From assembly GCA_024638915.1 (NCBI GenBank), contig JAHEJJ010000007.1, forward strand, positions 1 through 64,000: 64,000 bases of DNA, read 5' to 3'. The notes below the pieces were generated by a model. It did not search any database. It worked only from the letters and a program-made list of their open reading frames with translations, and was not told where the DNA came from. The first letter of the stretch is position 1; every line of letters starts with the position of its first letter. This document shows positions 9,280-17,466 of the stretch, one piece after another. This DNA comes from Robiginitalea sp. (lineage in GTDB: Bacteria > Bacteroidota > Bacteroidia > Flavobacteriales > Flavobacteriaceae). Made by a program: the position numbers and the translations under genes.

Positions 9280-9409
9280 CTCTAGAGGGGCTTTTTCATT
9301 GATATAGTCGTCATGGCCACACAGGGCAGGGGTTCCTAAAACCCCAATTTTGCAAAACTAGAGCATTTTTATGCTTAAATGAAATCAAAAGATCGGATTT
9401 ATAAAAAAG

Positions 9410-10342
9410 TTAATAACCACGGAGTGTTGATACCTCGTTTAGCAATGCTTCCCCCTTTTTGAATCTGAAGTAATTCTCGAGCAATTGTGGAACCACAGCC
9501 TGAGCGTCCGACACGCTGGCCACATGTGGGGTCATCAGTATTTTGGGATGTGCCCAAAAGGGATGCTGTTTAGGTAAAGGTTCCTGATGGTAAACATCCA
9601 GACAGGCTCCGCTTATATGTCCACGGTTTATCATGTCGATCAGGTCTTCATCCACCAAATGGCCACCTCTGGCTACATTAATTACATAGGCACCAGGAGG
9701 TAACTGCCCAAAGAGTGGTTTATTCAGGATGTTGGTGGTTTCTGGTGTTAGCGGCAATAGGCAAACCAGAGCATTGGTTTTGGACAGAAATTCCGCTCTC
9801 TGTTTTTCACCTGAAAAGCACTCCATGAAATCTATATTCTTTTTGGATCTCGACCAACCCACTACTTTAAATCCTATTCGATAAAGGTCTTTAGCCAAAC
9901 AACTACCCAGGGCTCCCATTCCCATTATCCCCACAGTCAGGTCCCTGATCCTAATATATGGGGTTGGGTCCCAAATAGCTTTGATCTGATCGCTCCGATA
10001 GTGGATTAAGTTCTTCATAAAAGAAAACAGGGCCCCGATCACATATTCCGACATATCGCTTGCCAAAACCGGATCGACTACTCTGGTAATTTTGACATCA
10101 GCTGGGATTTCCGGATCCTGTAATAAAAAATCGACTCCCGCACCGAAAGAAGCAATGTATCTCATTGAAGGGTATTCCTTAAAAATTCCCTGTGGATGCT
10201 TCCAAACCATGGCGACTTCAATACGGTCCTTCTGGTGGTCCTCGAGATAGCTGTAAAAATTGATTTCTGGAGCTGCCAACTGCAAGGCCAGTTTCCATTC
10301 TTCTATTTTTCCATCTTGCCTTATAATTACTACACTCATCAT
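9410..10342 (-). CDS. D-2-hydroxyacid dehydrogenase (GhrA-like glyoxylate/hydroxypyruvate reductase)
   Basis: 310 aa, the length of GhrA-type enzymes. The NAD(P)-binding motif is GIMGMGALGSCLAKDL (about 139-154), with WSRSKKN after beta-2 suggesting NADP(H) preference. The catalytic triad is visible as Arg in NVARGGHLVDED, Glu in DVYHQEPLP and His in MTPHVAS. It should reduce glyoxylate or hydroxypyruvate, or a related 2-oxo acid, in the cytoplasm. Located upstream of the helicase gene on the same strand with a 130-bp gap, and downstream of the DUF6155-like gene. Confidence 0.88.
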   Translation of the reverse strand: MMSVVIIRQDGKIEEWKLALQLAAPEINFYSYLEDHQKDRIEVAMVWKHPQGIFKEYPSMRYIASFGAGVDFLLQDPEIPADVKITRVVDPVLASDMSEYVIGALFSFMKNLIHYRSDQIKAIWDPTPYIRIRDLTVGIMGMGALGSCLAKDLYRIGFKVVGWSRSKKNIDFMECFSGEKQRAEFLSKTNALVCLLPLTPETTNILNKPLFGQLPPGAYVINVARGGHLVDEDLIDMINRGHISGACLDVYHQEPLPKQHPFWAHPKILMTPHVASVSDAQAVVPQLLENYFRFKKGEALLNEVSTLRGY

Positions 10343-10360
10343 ATACTTAGACTAGCGCCT

Positions 10361-10930
10361 TTAATCGATAATATCTAAAGCCCTGGAAAATCCTTCCATA
10401 AAAGGCCAATTGCGGTCCTTTACCACTTTATAGATCTCAATGATACGCGATTTGAAATCATAGACCAATCCATTGAAAGAAATATATCGAATGGCTTCTG
10501 TAAATGAGTTCATCATGCTTTTATAAAAAGCTTCCGGCACATTTCGTCCCGCCTCGAATCGCTGAGCGATTTCCAGATTATAGAGCATGAGATCTGCAAG
10601 TTTGGAAGGATCCATCCCCAGCGTTTTGAAATGTTTTATGAATTTTTGAGCAACCGATCTTCTGGCCCTGGGGCGTTTCCGCTTTAAGGGGAAATACTCA
10701 TTGGAAATTTTCATCTGAGCCTCGCTTATCAGTCTGTCTTCCTTTGGGTTAAAAACGAAATCGTAATATTTCTTTACCTGTGGGAAACGGTCATACAGAT
10801 CCAGGAGCTGTTCCTCCAAAGCTGGTTTAGGTAATTCAGTCAGGTATTTTTTAAATGCTCTCTTACTCATCGACCCAAGATAATGATTCTCTGGTTTAGC
10901 ATGGAAAATCAATGATTTTCGTTTATCCAT
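10361..10930 (-). CDS. DUF6155-like protein of unknown function
   Basis: 189 aa from the first ATG; an internal ATG (10870, MSKRAFKKYL) matches the usual start of this Bacteroidetes family better and would give 169 aa. The segments KYYDFVFNPKEDRLISEA, YFPLKRKRPRARRSVAQKFI and MLYNLEIAQRF are the ones I recognise from DUF6155 proteins. It is basic and largely helical, without signal or membrane segments, so it is cytoplasmic. No function is known. The gene is divergent from the sigma factor gene at 11075, sharing a 144-bp AT-rich intergenic region. Confidence 0.7.
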   Translation of the reverse strand: MDKRKSLIFHAKPENHYLGSMSKRAFKKYLTELPKPALEEQLLDLYDRFPQVKKYYDFVFNPKEDRLISEAQMKISNEYFPLKRKRPRARRSVAQKFIKHFKTLGMDPSKLADLMLYNLEIAQRFEAGRNVPEAFYKSMMNSFTEAIRYISFNGLVYDFKSRIIEIYKVVKDRNWPFMEGFSRALDIID

Positions 10931-11074
10931 AAATTTATACTTTTCTGTATATCAACCATTTAAATAATAAATTAACATTATTATAACTCCTGTAAAATAT
11001 TGTATTAAACCCTTTGGAAAAGAGCGAATAAAGCTGTATGTTGTTTCACTCAAATTTTAACATAAATTCAGCGA

Positions 11075-11938
11075 ATGAGGCAACTTAAGATCATCAAGCA
11101 GGTAACCAATAGAGAATCCAAATCGTTGGATAAATACTTGCAGGATATCAGTAAAATAGAATTAATAACAGCCGAAGAAGAGGTTGAACTGGCCCGGAAG
11201 ATAAGAGCCGGGGACCAGGCTGCTTTGGAAAAGCTTACCAATGCCAACTTGAGATTTGTGGTCTCGGTGGCCAAACAATATCAGAACCAGGGTCTGAAAT
11301 TACCTGATTTGATCAATGAAGGAAACGTTGGTCTGGTAAAGGCCGCAAAAAGATTTGACGAGACTCGTGGCTTTAAGTTTATCTCATACGCCGTTTGGTG
11401 GATCAGACAATCTATTCTGCAGGCACTCGCAGAGCAATCAAGGGTGGTTAGACTACCATTGAATAAGATTGGTTCGATCAATAAGATTAAAAAAACCTTT
11501 TCTTACCTCGAGCAAACCCATGAACGACCTCCCTCTGCTGAAGAAATCGCCAGGGAACTCGATATGACCATTACCGAGGTAAAACAATCGATCAAAAACG
11601 CGGGAAGGCATATTTCTATGGATGCACCTTTAAAAGAAGGTGAAGATTCCAATTTGTACGATGTGATGCGTTCTGGGGAATCTCCAAGGCCCGATGTGGA
11701 TCTTATGAGACAATCGCTTTATACCGAGATCAACAGAGCTTTAGATACATTGTCCCCCAGGGAGGCCGATGTCATAAAACTTTACTATGGCATTGGAGAT
11801 CAGCAGTCAATGACCTTGGCAGAAATCGGCCAAACTTTCGATCTGACACGCGAAAGGGTTAGGCAGATTCGGGAGAAAGCCATCCGAAAATTAAGGCATA
11901 ATTCCAGAAATAAGCTCTTAAAATCCTATCTGGGTTAA
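11075..11938 (+). CDS. rpoD: Primary RNA polymerase sigma factor (sigma-70 family)
   Basis: 287 aa, the short Bacteroidetes form that lacks region 1.1 and begins [15 protein letters not shown]. Region 2 contains [20 protein letters not shown] and the -10 recognition helix [13 protein letters not shown] (about 108-120). Region 3 includes the linker with [16 protein letters not shown], and region 4 the helix-turn-helix [24 protein letters not shown] (about 247-270). It directs RNA polymerase to the TTG / TAnnTTTG promoters of this phylum. It is monocistronic and followed by a hairpin at 11975. An AT-rich upstream region may hold the promoter, but I could not fix one with confidence. Confidence 0.97.
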   Translation: MRQLKIIKQVTNRESKSLDKYLQDISKIELITAEEEVELARKIRAGDQAALEKLTNANLRFVVSVAKQYQNQGLKLPDLINEGNVGLVKAAKRFDETRGFKFISYAVWWIRQSILQALAEQSRVVRLPLNKIGSINKIKKTFSYLEQTHERPPSAEEIARELDMTITEVKQSIKNAGRHISMDAPLKEGEDSNLYDVMRSGESPRPDVDLMRQSLYTEINRALDTLSPREADVIKLYYGIGDQQSMTLAEIGQTFDLTRERVRQIREKAIRKLRHNSRNKLLKSYLG

Positions 11939-11974
11939 TTCCTCTGATAGATACACTTCTTAGAAACTAATAAA

Positions 11975-11997
11975 CCCTGCCATAACCGGCAGGGCTT
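11975..11997 (+). terminator. Hairpin terminator after rpoD
   Basis: CCCTGCC (11975-11981) pairs perfectly with GGCAGGG (11988-11994) around ATAACC, 36 bases after the rpoD stop. Only a short pyrimidine tract (CTTATC) follows, so efficiency is uncertain. Confidence 0.55.
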
Positions 11998-12024
11998 ATC
12001 GAAACAATCTGAACACTAAAACAA

Positions 12025-12126
12025 TTAAGAACAGCTAAGTCTGCTGATATCGAAATCTTTTAAAATATCATTTAGGTCTTCAATAAAATTCAGGTACGCG
12101 GTGTTGTCGTGATCTTGATTTGCCAT
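12025..12126 (-). CDS. Acidic microprotein, 33 aa (copy 1 of pair)
   Basis: Unrecognised. An ATG at 12126 opens a 33-codon frame ending in TAA at 12025. The product is acidic (N-terminal NQDHDN) and contains YLNFIEDLNDIL, then KDFDISRLSCS. The 12-residue segment aligns with YLDFLRDLNEIL in the neighbouring 32-aa frame at 12163-12261, with every change conservative. That shared protein-level pattern between two adjacent short frames is the reason to call both as genes. No signal peptide or membrane segment is visible; the repeat is amphipathic-helix-like. It contains one Cys near the C-terminus. On the same strand as the YaiO/sulfatase/GT2 operon and 283 bp beyond its end. Confidence 0.55.
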   Translation of the reverse strand: MANQDHDNTAYLNFIEDLNDILKDFDISRLSCS

Positions 12127-12162
12127 GGTTGTAGGTATTTAAAAAAGAACTAGCCGATCAGA

Positions 12163-12261
12163 CTATAAATAATCCAATTCGGCTAATTCATTTAAACTTA
12201 AAATTTCATTTAAATCTCGGAGGAAATCTAAATATTCCTCCCCATAAGTATCGTATAACAT
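12163..12261 (-). CDS. Acidic microprotein, 32 aa (copy 2 of pair)
   Basis: Unrecognised. An ATG at 12261 opens 32 codons ending in TAG at 12163, 36 bases before the start of the 33-aa sister frame. It begins MLYDTYGEE, contains YLDFLRDLNEIL and ends SLNELAELDYL. It is strongly acidic and leucine-rich, likely one amphipathic helix. The gap from the upstream YaiO gene is 147 bp and contains a possible promoter at 12312-12342. Function could be regulatory, signalling or toxin-like; the sequence does not decide. Leader-peptide roles are less likely because no downstream gene lies on this strand. Confidence 0.55.
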   Translation of the reverse strand: MLYDTYGEEYLDFLRDLNEILSLNELAELDYL

Positions 12262-12311
12262 GGTAAGATTGGTTTTAAGCTATTGAGATTTGGGAATCAA
12301 TAATCTTATAG

Positions 12312-12342
12312 TAAACATATATAATACGATAGGTGAAACCAA
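12312..12342 (-). promoter_or_regulatory. Possible promoter for the microprotein pair
   Basis: On the minus strand TTG (12342-12340), a 20-base spacer and TATGTTTA (12319-12312) match the Bacteroidetes -33 TTG / -7 TAnnTTTG arrangement at seven of eight -7 positions. Transcription would start roughly 45 bases before the ATG at 12261. Judged by eye only. Confidence 0.4.
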
Positions 12343-12408
12343 TTAAATGTGGTGAAGGCGCTTAATATTGTTGTCAATTCCAGATTATTGTGGGGTAAAG
12401 CCTCGGTT

Positions 12409-13629
12409 TTAGAACTTAATATGGTACTTCAAACCAGCGGTAAGGGCCCAGAAAAACCTGCCCGGTTCAAATACCAGTTCCTGATGGGTGACCCCAAGTT
12501 GGGCCTTATATAAGTTCGAAGGATTCCTTCCGCTGAACTGATATTCCATAAAAAGCTGTTGAGAATCAATAAAATAGAGGGTTTCTGCTAGCAAGGTATT
12601 ATTAGCGGTTAGTTGCCGTAATTCGGGTATAAAACCCATGTTTAAGATAACGCCAAGATAATCTTCCTTGGTTTTCAGGTATTTTCGGGCGGTTAGTGAA
12701 CCTGAAACAGCTATGTTCTCCTCCTGATTTGGGATGATATAAGGCCTGAGAGAAAAATAGTAGTTTCCTTTGTAAAGACCGAAAGAACCGGTAAGTATAG
12801 TGGTCTGATTGTCTAAAAAATCCAGGTAACGAATACCCAGGGAAGCCTCTTTGGCTTTAGGCAAATTTGCATAGAGCTCCACTCCCACCCTGTGATTGGG
12901 AAAAATATCGGAATCCGAAAAGCCATAATTCAAATAACCATAAAACCTTTTAGAAAGTGTTGGATAAAAATCCACCTCATATTGAAGTCCGTTAATATCG
13001 AATCTGTTCGCGTAGTTAAAACGAGGTATTATTTTGCCGGCATCGGTTTCTCTGATGTATTCAAGCCCTACATAGACCATGGGTTCATAAACGATATCGA
13101 ATACATCGAAGGCGTTGTAAATCGCCATTTGGTTCTTAAATGTTTTTTCTTCTTCCTTGTTTTTATCCGTTAAGGGATAAACGCCACCTAGTGCCCTGAT
13201 TTCATCCCATAATTGGCCTTGCAAACTCATAATATCCGGATCTTCTGGTAAGTATATCAAAGCTTTATTGGCCAATCCGAGGGCGATATAGCTATCCTTG
13301 GCATAGATCTCATTTTTTATAGCCGCGATCCAGGCTTCCTTGTTCTGACGCTCAGTCGACGTTATTTTATTCAAATGCTTGCGGGCTTCATCATATTTTG
13401 CATCCCAGCTATAGGTTTTGGCAAGAAGGTTTCGCACATCGGTATAGTCTGGGTAACGCGTAAGAATACGTTTTAGGGTGTCCTGAGCAGAATGGTGCTT
13501 ACCGGCAAAGGCCAGTTCCCGGGCCTTAAAAAATGAAGCATCGGGATCTCCCATATATGATACTTCTTGTGCAGAAAGCAAACTATTCCCCAGATAGAAG
13601 CTCAGTATAATAAAAATCATTTTTTTCAT
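12409..13629 (-). CDS. YaiO-family outer-membrane beta-barrel protein with TPRs
   Basis: 406 aa. A signal peptide (residues 1-20, ending LLSAQ) precedes two to three TPR-like helical repeats (ARELAFAGKHHSAQDTLKRILTRYP; LLAKTYSWDAKYDEARKHLNKI) and then a C-terminal half made of short alternating strands ending in TAGLKYHIKF, an aromatic-terminated outer-membrane barrel. This architecture is that of YaiO proteins, found beside processive glycosyltransferases and thought to export or anchor polysaccharide. Last gene of the six-gene operon; its start overlaps the stop of the sulfatase gene by 4 bp. Confidence 0.82.
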   Translation of the reverse strand: MKKMIFIILSFYLGNSLLSAQEVSYMGDPDASFFKARELAFAGKHHSAQDTLKRILTRYPDYTDVRNLLAKTYSWDAKYDEARKHLNKITSTERQNKEAWIAAIKNEIYAKDSYIALGLANKALIYLPEDPDIMSLQGQLWDEIRALGGVYPLTDKNKEEEKTFKNQMAIYNAFDVFDIVYEPMVYVGLEYIRETDAGKIIPRFNYANRFDINGLQYEVDFYPTLSKRFYGYLNYGFSDSDIFPNHRVGVELYANLPKAKEASLGIRYLDFLDNQTTILTGSFGLYKGNYYFSLRPYIIPNQEENIAVSGSLTARKYLKTKEDYLGVILNMGFIPELRQLTANNTLLAETLYFIDSQQLFMEYQFSGRNPSNLYKAQLGVTHQELVFEPGRFFWALTAGLKYHIKF

Positions 13630-16019
13630 TCCGGTCTGCTTTTTAGCTTATTGATCGAAAAGGAATTTTGATTCCCTGTAATTTTGCGTTTTTCCTCTTC
13701 TGAGGTTTTGAGCAATGCATCTAATGCCCTGGTCATTTTAGACCGAAGATTTTCATTTTCCACTTTATTTCGTTCAATCTGCCGTTCCAGCAGAAGCGAT
13801 CTTTCATTCTGCCCGGACCAGTAATAAACGTCGAGCAATGCACTGTAGGCATCGGCATAGACAGGGTATTTTACAATACACCCTTCCAGGATCTCAATTG
13901 CTTTTCCATAGTCTCCCTGCCATGCGGTAATTCTACCCATCAGGATCTCTGTATCGGCATGACCAGGCACCCTATTCAGGATATATGACGATAGCAGCAA
14001 TGCCCGCTCGTAATGGCCGTTTATCGCGAGTGAACGCGCCGTTTTATAGGCATTATCAAAATCTGCGCCGTTGAAAACACTGTTGATCCAAATCATCTCC
14101 TGTTTGCTGGGTTCATAGGAAAGTTGTGCAAAAAGCGTGCTCTGCGGTGGAATCAACTTATCTTCCCGTAAAACATATTTATTGATCGCTTTAAACTGCT
14201 TGAACTCCTGAAACAGATGATTTCGCGGAGCATCTTCTTCCGCTTCTACCACTCTTAAATCGTCGGTAAGTCCGTAGATATTACCATCGGAGATAAGGTA
14301 GGGCGAACTGATATAATCCTTAATACCAAAAGCATGCCTGTAAAGTGGAATGCTCTTATTTAAGGTCTCACTAAGGCCAGTCCCGAGACCCTGACCGATA
14401 AAACTGGTCTGATCGGGCAGATTAAGATCATAGGATCGCGCTAAAAGCCCAAGAATTGAAGGGACTATATCGGCATGTGAAACGAGGTCTCCTCGCTCAA
14501 CCGGCGCTTTTACCAAAGGGCTATGGATCAGTAAAGGGACTCGATAACGCGAAAGCGGATCCCGCGGTGGAAGTTCTGTCAGATTATGACTTCCTGTGAT
14601 GATGAATATTGTATTGCTATAAGCTTCCAGCTTTTTGAATTGATTAATATATTCTGCCAGGGCTTCATCGGTATAAAGCAAACTGGCAAATACCTCCTTG
14701 TTTTTTCTAATAATCTTTGCTGACGTACGGCGTATTGGCCTTTTATCAACAATCTGCTCAACTTTTTTTATGTAAAGGTCTTTGTCGGGTATCTCAAATG
14801 GATTTTTGCTGCTAAGTGTAAAAAACACCTCGACAAATGGTCTGGTAAATTCTTCCCTGTCTGCTATCCATTTACGGTAAAGTTCCTTATCCGGGTATCC
14901 CAAGGAAATACCGGCCGCGTCTTCTTTCTGCATGCTATAGGACGCTCCAAACCCTTTAAAATCCAATAATCGACTTACCCTGTCTTCGAAAAGAAATTTA
15001 TCCCATTGATTCAGGGCACTATTCCCACCATAATTAAATGCGGTCGTGTATCCATTTTTCTTCAGCATTCCAAAGAGCGAATTGCGATTAATTCTGTGGC
15101 TGGCTTCATTAAACCCGGTCTCGCCAAAAGGCAATGAACCCATAATGGTAGCAAGGCTCGCATGTCCTTCACCAGTATTGCTAAGATGATTCGACCAATA
15201 GATCGATTTTGTTTTTAGCGAGTCGAGGAATGGCATAAAACCACTATACGCTCCCTCAGCACCTATAAAATCAGTCCCTACCCCATCGAGGATTAAGAAT
15301 ATTATATTTGGTGGCACTTCTTTGAGTGCGATATGTTTTTCCAAATCACTATTGGCCTTGAATGGCCTCATCAGCGGATATGGCTCATCTCCTTCATATT
15401 TATTGAGATCAAGGGCATAGGCTGTGGCATTCACCACAAGGTGTTGCGTTTTATTCTCATTGATGGGCTTCTTATCCGAATATAGCGTCGCCAGAAAAAG
15501 GCTGAATAAGATTACCGTAAAGGGGTACATCCTCCCGATCAGGCGGTAAGTGGAGGAGGAAATCCGGTTGAACAAATAATACAATGCAGTACATATCGGG
15601 ACCGCAATCAATAGAGTGATGGTGAATTCCGCCAGGGTAGTCCTGGCTTTGTACATCATCAGAAATCCTTCACCAAGAATTTCGAAATGAGAAACGTAAT
15701 ATTCTACCAGAATAACCTCAATGACCAGAAGTCCCAGGAATATCATCCTGATGGCATTTAAACCCAGTGAGGGTCTTTTTCTCTCAAGCGCCTTAAAGAT
15801 AAAGGCCAGGGGAAGGGATACCAAAGCAGAAAAACCAATATGGTGGACCAATAATAAGAAAAGGCTTTTCCCTACCACCTGATCCAGCACCCCTGATAAG
15901 TACAATCTTGATTGTTGATAAATCGCAATTACCACCAAGGAAAGGAAAAAGGCAAGCGTCATCCGGGTAAAGTCCCTCAACGACTTGGCTTCTTTGTTTA
16001 TGTTTTGGGTTGCGCTCAT
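13626..16019 (-). CDS. Membrane sulfatase/phosphoethanolamine-transferase-like enzyme with C-terminal TPRs
   Basis: 797 aa from the ATG at 16019; a TTG 21 bases upstream is also possible. About five N-terminal membrane helices (within residues 20-190) precede an alkaline-phosphatase-superfamily domain: NIIFLILDGVGTDFIG holds the metal-binding Asp, NTGEGHASLATIMGSLP contains the probable Ser/Thr nucleophile, and ITGSHNLTE and SHADIVPSILG complete the site. The C-terminus has TPR-like repeats (LLLSSYILNRVPGHADTEILMGRITAWQGDYGKAIE). The layout resembles LtaS/phosphoglycerol transferases, so it may decorate the glycan made by the neighbouring GT2; sulfatase activity is the alternative. Overlaps neighbours at both ends. 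Confidence 0.8.
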   Translation of the reverse strand: MSATQNINKEAKSLRDFTRMTLAFFLSLVVIAIYQQSRLYLSGVLDQVVGKSLFLLLVHHIGFSALVSLPLAFIFKALERKRPSLGLNAIRMIFLGLLVIEVILVEYYVSHFEILGEGFLMMYKARTTLAEFTITLLIAVPICTALYYLFNRISSSTYRLIGRMYPFTVILFSLFLATLYSDKKPINENKTQHLVVNATAYALDLNKYEGDEPYPLMRPFKANSDLEKHIALKEVPPNIIFLILDGVGTDFIGAEGAYSGFMPFLDSLKTKSIYWSNHLSNTGEGHASLATIMGSLPFGETGFNEASHRINRNSLFGMLKKNGYTTAFNYGGNSALNQWDKFLFEDRVSRLLDFKGFGASYSMQKEDAAGISLGYPDKELYRKWIADREEFTRPFVEVFFTLSSKNPFEIPDKDLYIKKVEQIVDKRPIRRTSAKIIRKNKEVFASLLYTDEALAEYINQFKKLEAYSNTIFIITGSHNLTELPPRDPLSRYRVPLLIHSPLVKAPVERGDLVSHADIVPSILGLLARSYDLNLPDQTSFIGQGLGTGLSETLNKSIPLYRHAFGIKDYISSPYLISDGNIYGLTDDLRVVEAEEDAPRNHLFQEFKQFKAINKYVLREDKLIPPQSTLFAQLSYEPSKQEMIWINSVFNGADFDNAYKTARSLAINGHYERALLLSSYILNRVPGHADTEILMGRITAWQGDYGKAIEILEGCIVKYPVYADAYSALLDVYYWSGQNERSLLLERQIERNKVENENLRSKMTRALDALLKTSEEEKRKITGNQNSFSINKLKSRPE

Positions 16020-16026
16020 GCTTAAA

Positions 16027-17454
16027 TTATGCTTTGGCAAATCCTTTGCGTACTTGTGAGCCCCATCCGGACTTCACTTTAAATAGTTTTTTATAGTTCC
16101 CCCTTACCGCAGACCAAACCACCAGAGGATGGAAGGTTAAGGGTTCGATTATCGCACAGAACATCAGGGTCAGGATATCCCGGGTTTTTTTGTATTGATT
16201 ATAAGAATATACATCCCATAGAATGGCGTAGAAGGAATACATTACTGAAAATGAATATACCGCGAGTGTTATAGCAATAAAAAAGTCCCAATTGATGATT
16301 CCGAGGTAGTAAAATAAAATAACTGTGAAAAAGCCAAAAAACTCCAAAAGCGGAGAGAGCCATTCATAGAAGAACCAATATGGATAGCTAAGCATCCCCA
16401 GACGTCCAAATTTGGGATTGAAGAACATATCCTTATGCGTGAAAAGTGTTTCCAGGTTACCCCTGGCCCATCGGTCTCGCTGATTAACAAGGATCTTTGT
16501 GCTCTCAGGAACTTCTGTCCAACACAAAGGATCGGGAATATATTCCACGGTATAGGGAATGTCTCGCTCGTGCATATATCGCCTCATACGAAATACGATT
16601 TCCATATCCTCTCCTACAGTACCTGTATCATAACCTCCCACAGTCAAGGCGATTTCCCTGTCGAAAAAACCAAATGCCCCTGATATGATCAGTAGGCTGT
16701 CGATCCGCCCCCAGGCCATCCTGCCCAATAGAAAAGAACGGCTGTACTCGAGCAGTTGAAACTTTGCGAGCCAATTTTTTGGCAGCCTGATTTCTTCCAG
16801 TTTTCCGCCTGATATTTTGCATGAATTGGCAATTCTGATTACGCCCCCCACTGCGATCACTCTCTTTTGAGACCTTTGGTAAAAGGATTTTACAACATGA
16901 AGTAAAGCTTCGGGTAATAGTAAACAATCCACATCGATACAGCCTACATATTTCATTTCCGATAATTGGATGCCAGTATTCAGAGCATCTGATTTTCCAC
17001 CATTTTCTTTGTCGATTACGGTGAGTTTGGAAAATGATCGCTGTTTTGATTTATAGATTCCTCTGAGAGGTTTGCATGGCCAGTTTGGGTCTATATCCCT
17101 TTCAACCAGTTCCAGATCGTAAGCATCGATCATTTTTTGCAGGGTGTCATCTTTGCTACCATCATTTACGACCATAACCTCATAGTTGACATATTGCAAG
17201 GAAAGAAGAGACCGAATGTTTTCCACAATGGTCAGGCCTTCATTAAAGGCCGGTGCAATGATGGTGATCCCAGGTGCCAGAGGCGATGCCATTACTTTGG
17301 AGAGATCACCGAAACTGTTTTTATTTTTGTAATGCAGAGAATTGCGGGTAGATAAATATCCCATAATCGTGAATAGTGAAAAAAGCACCACTGTAAACAC
17401 CAGGAAGACGATGTTTATGTATTCGAGAATGAGATTAAAGAGCCCGCTATCCAT
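16027..17454 (-). CDS. Processive family 2 glycosyltransferase (PgaC/HasA-like)
   Basis: 475 aa. One N-terminal helix (9-30), a cytosolic GT2 domain, and about four C-terminal helices. The catalytic features of membrane polysaccharide synthases are all present: TIIAPAFNEG and VVNDGSKDDT (UDP binding), GGKSDALNTGI, the DVD motif in GCIDVDCLLLP, VGEDMEI (TED-like base) and QRDRWARG (QxxRW). The last motif marks a processive enzyme that makes and extrudes a homopolymer such as poly-N-acetylglucosamine. The polymer is not identifiable. No deacetylase or PilZ protein is next to it; instead a HEAT protein and phosphorelay genes lie upstream in the same operon. Confidence 0.9.
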   Translation of the reverse strand: MDSGLFNLILEYINIVFLVFTVVLFSLFTIMGYLSTRNSLHYKNKNSFGDLSKVMASPLAPGITIIAPAFNEGLTIVENIRSLLSLQYVNYEVMVVNDGSKDDTLQKMIDAYDLELVERDIDPNWPCKPLRGIYKSKQRSFSKLTVIDKENGGKSDALNTGIQLSEMKYVGCIDVDCLLLPEALLHVVKSFYQRSQKRVIAVGGVIRIANSCKISGGKLEEIRLPKNWLAKFQLLEYSRSFLLGRMAWGRIDSLLIISGAFGFFDREIALTVGGYDTGTVGEDMEIVFRMRRYMHERDIPYTVEYIPDPLCWTEVPESTKILVNQRDRWARGNLETLFTHKDMFFNPKFGRLGMLSYPYWFFYEWLSPLLEFFGFFTVILFYYLGIINWDFFIAITLAVYSFSVMYSFYAILWDVYSYNQYKKTRDILTLMFCAIIEPLTFHPLVVWSAVRGNYKKLFKVKSGWGSQVRKGFAKA

Positions 17455-17466
17455 TTAATTATTGCT

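Noticed and set aside
9329-9345. GGGGTT/AACCCC hairpin between the helicase and dehydrogenase genes
   Set aside because: No T-run follows on either strand, and it overlaps the open N-terminal extension of the helicase frame; not called as a terminator.
10931-11074. A promoter for rpoD (TTG near 11040 with TAAATTCA near 11063)
   Set aside because: The -7 match is weak (6 of 8) and it would place the start site almost at the ATG; too uncertain to annotate.
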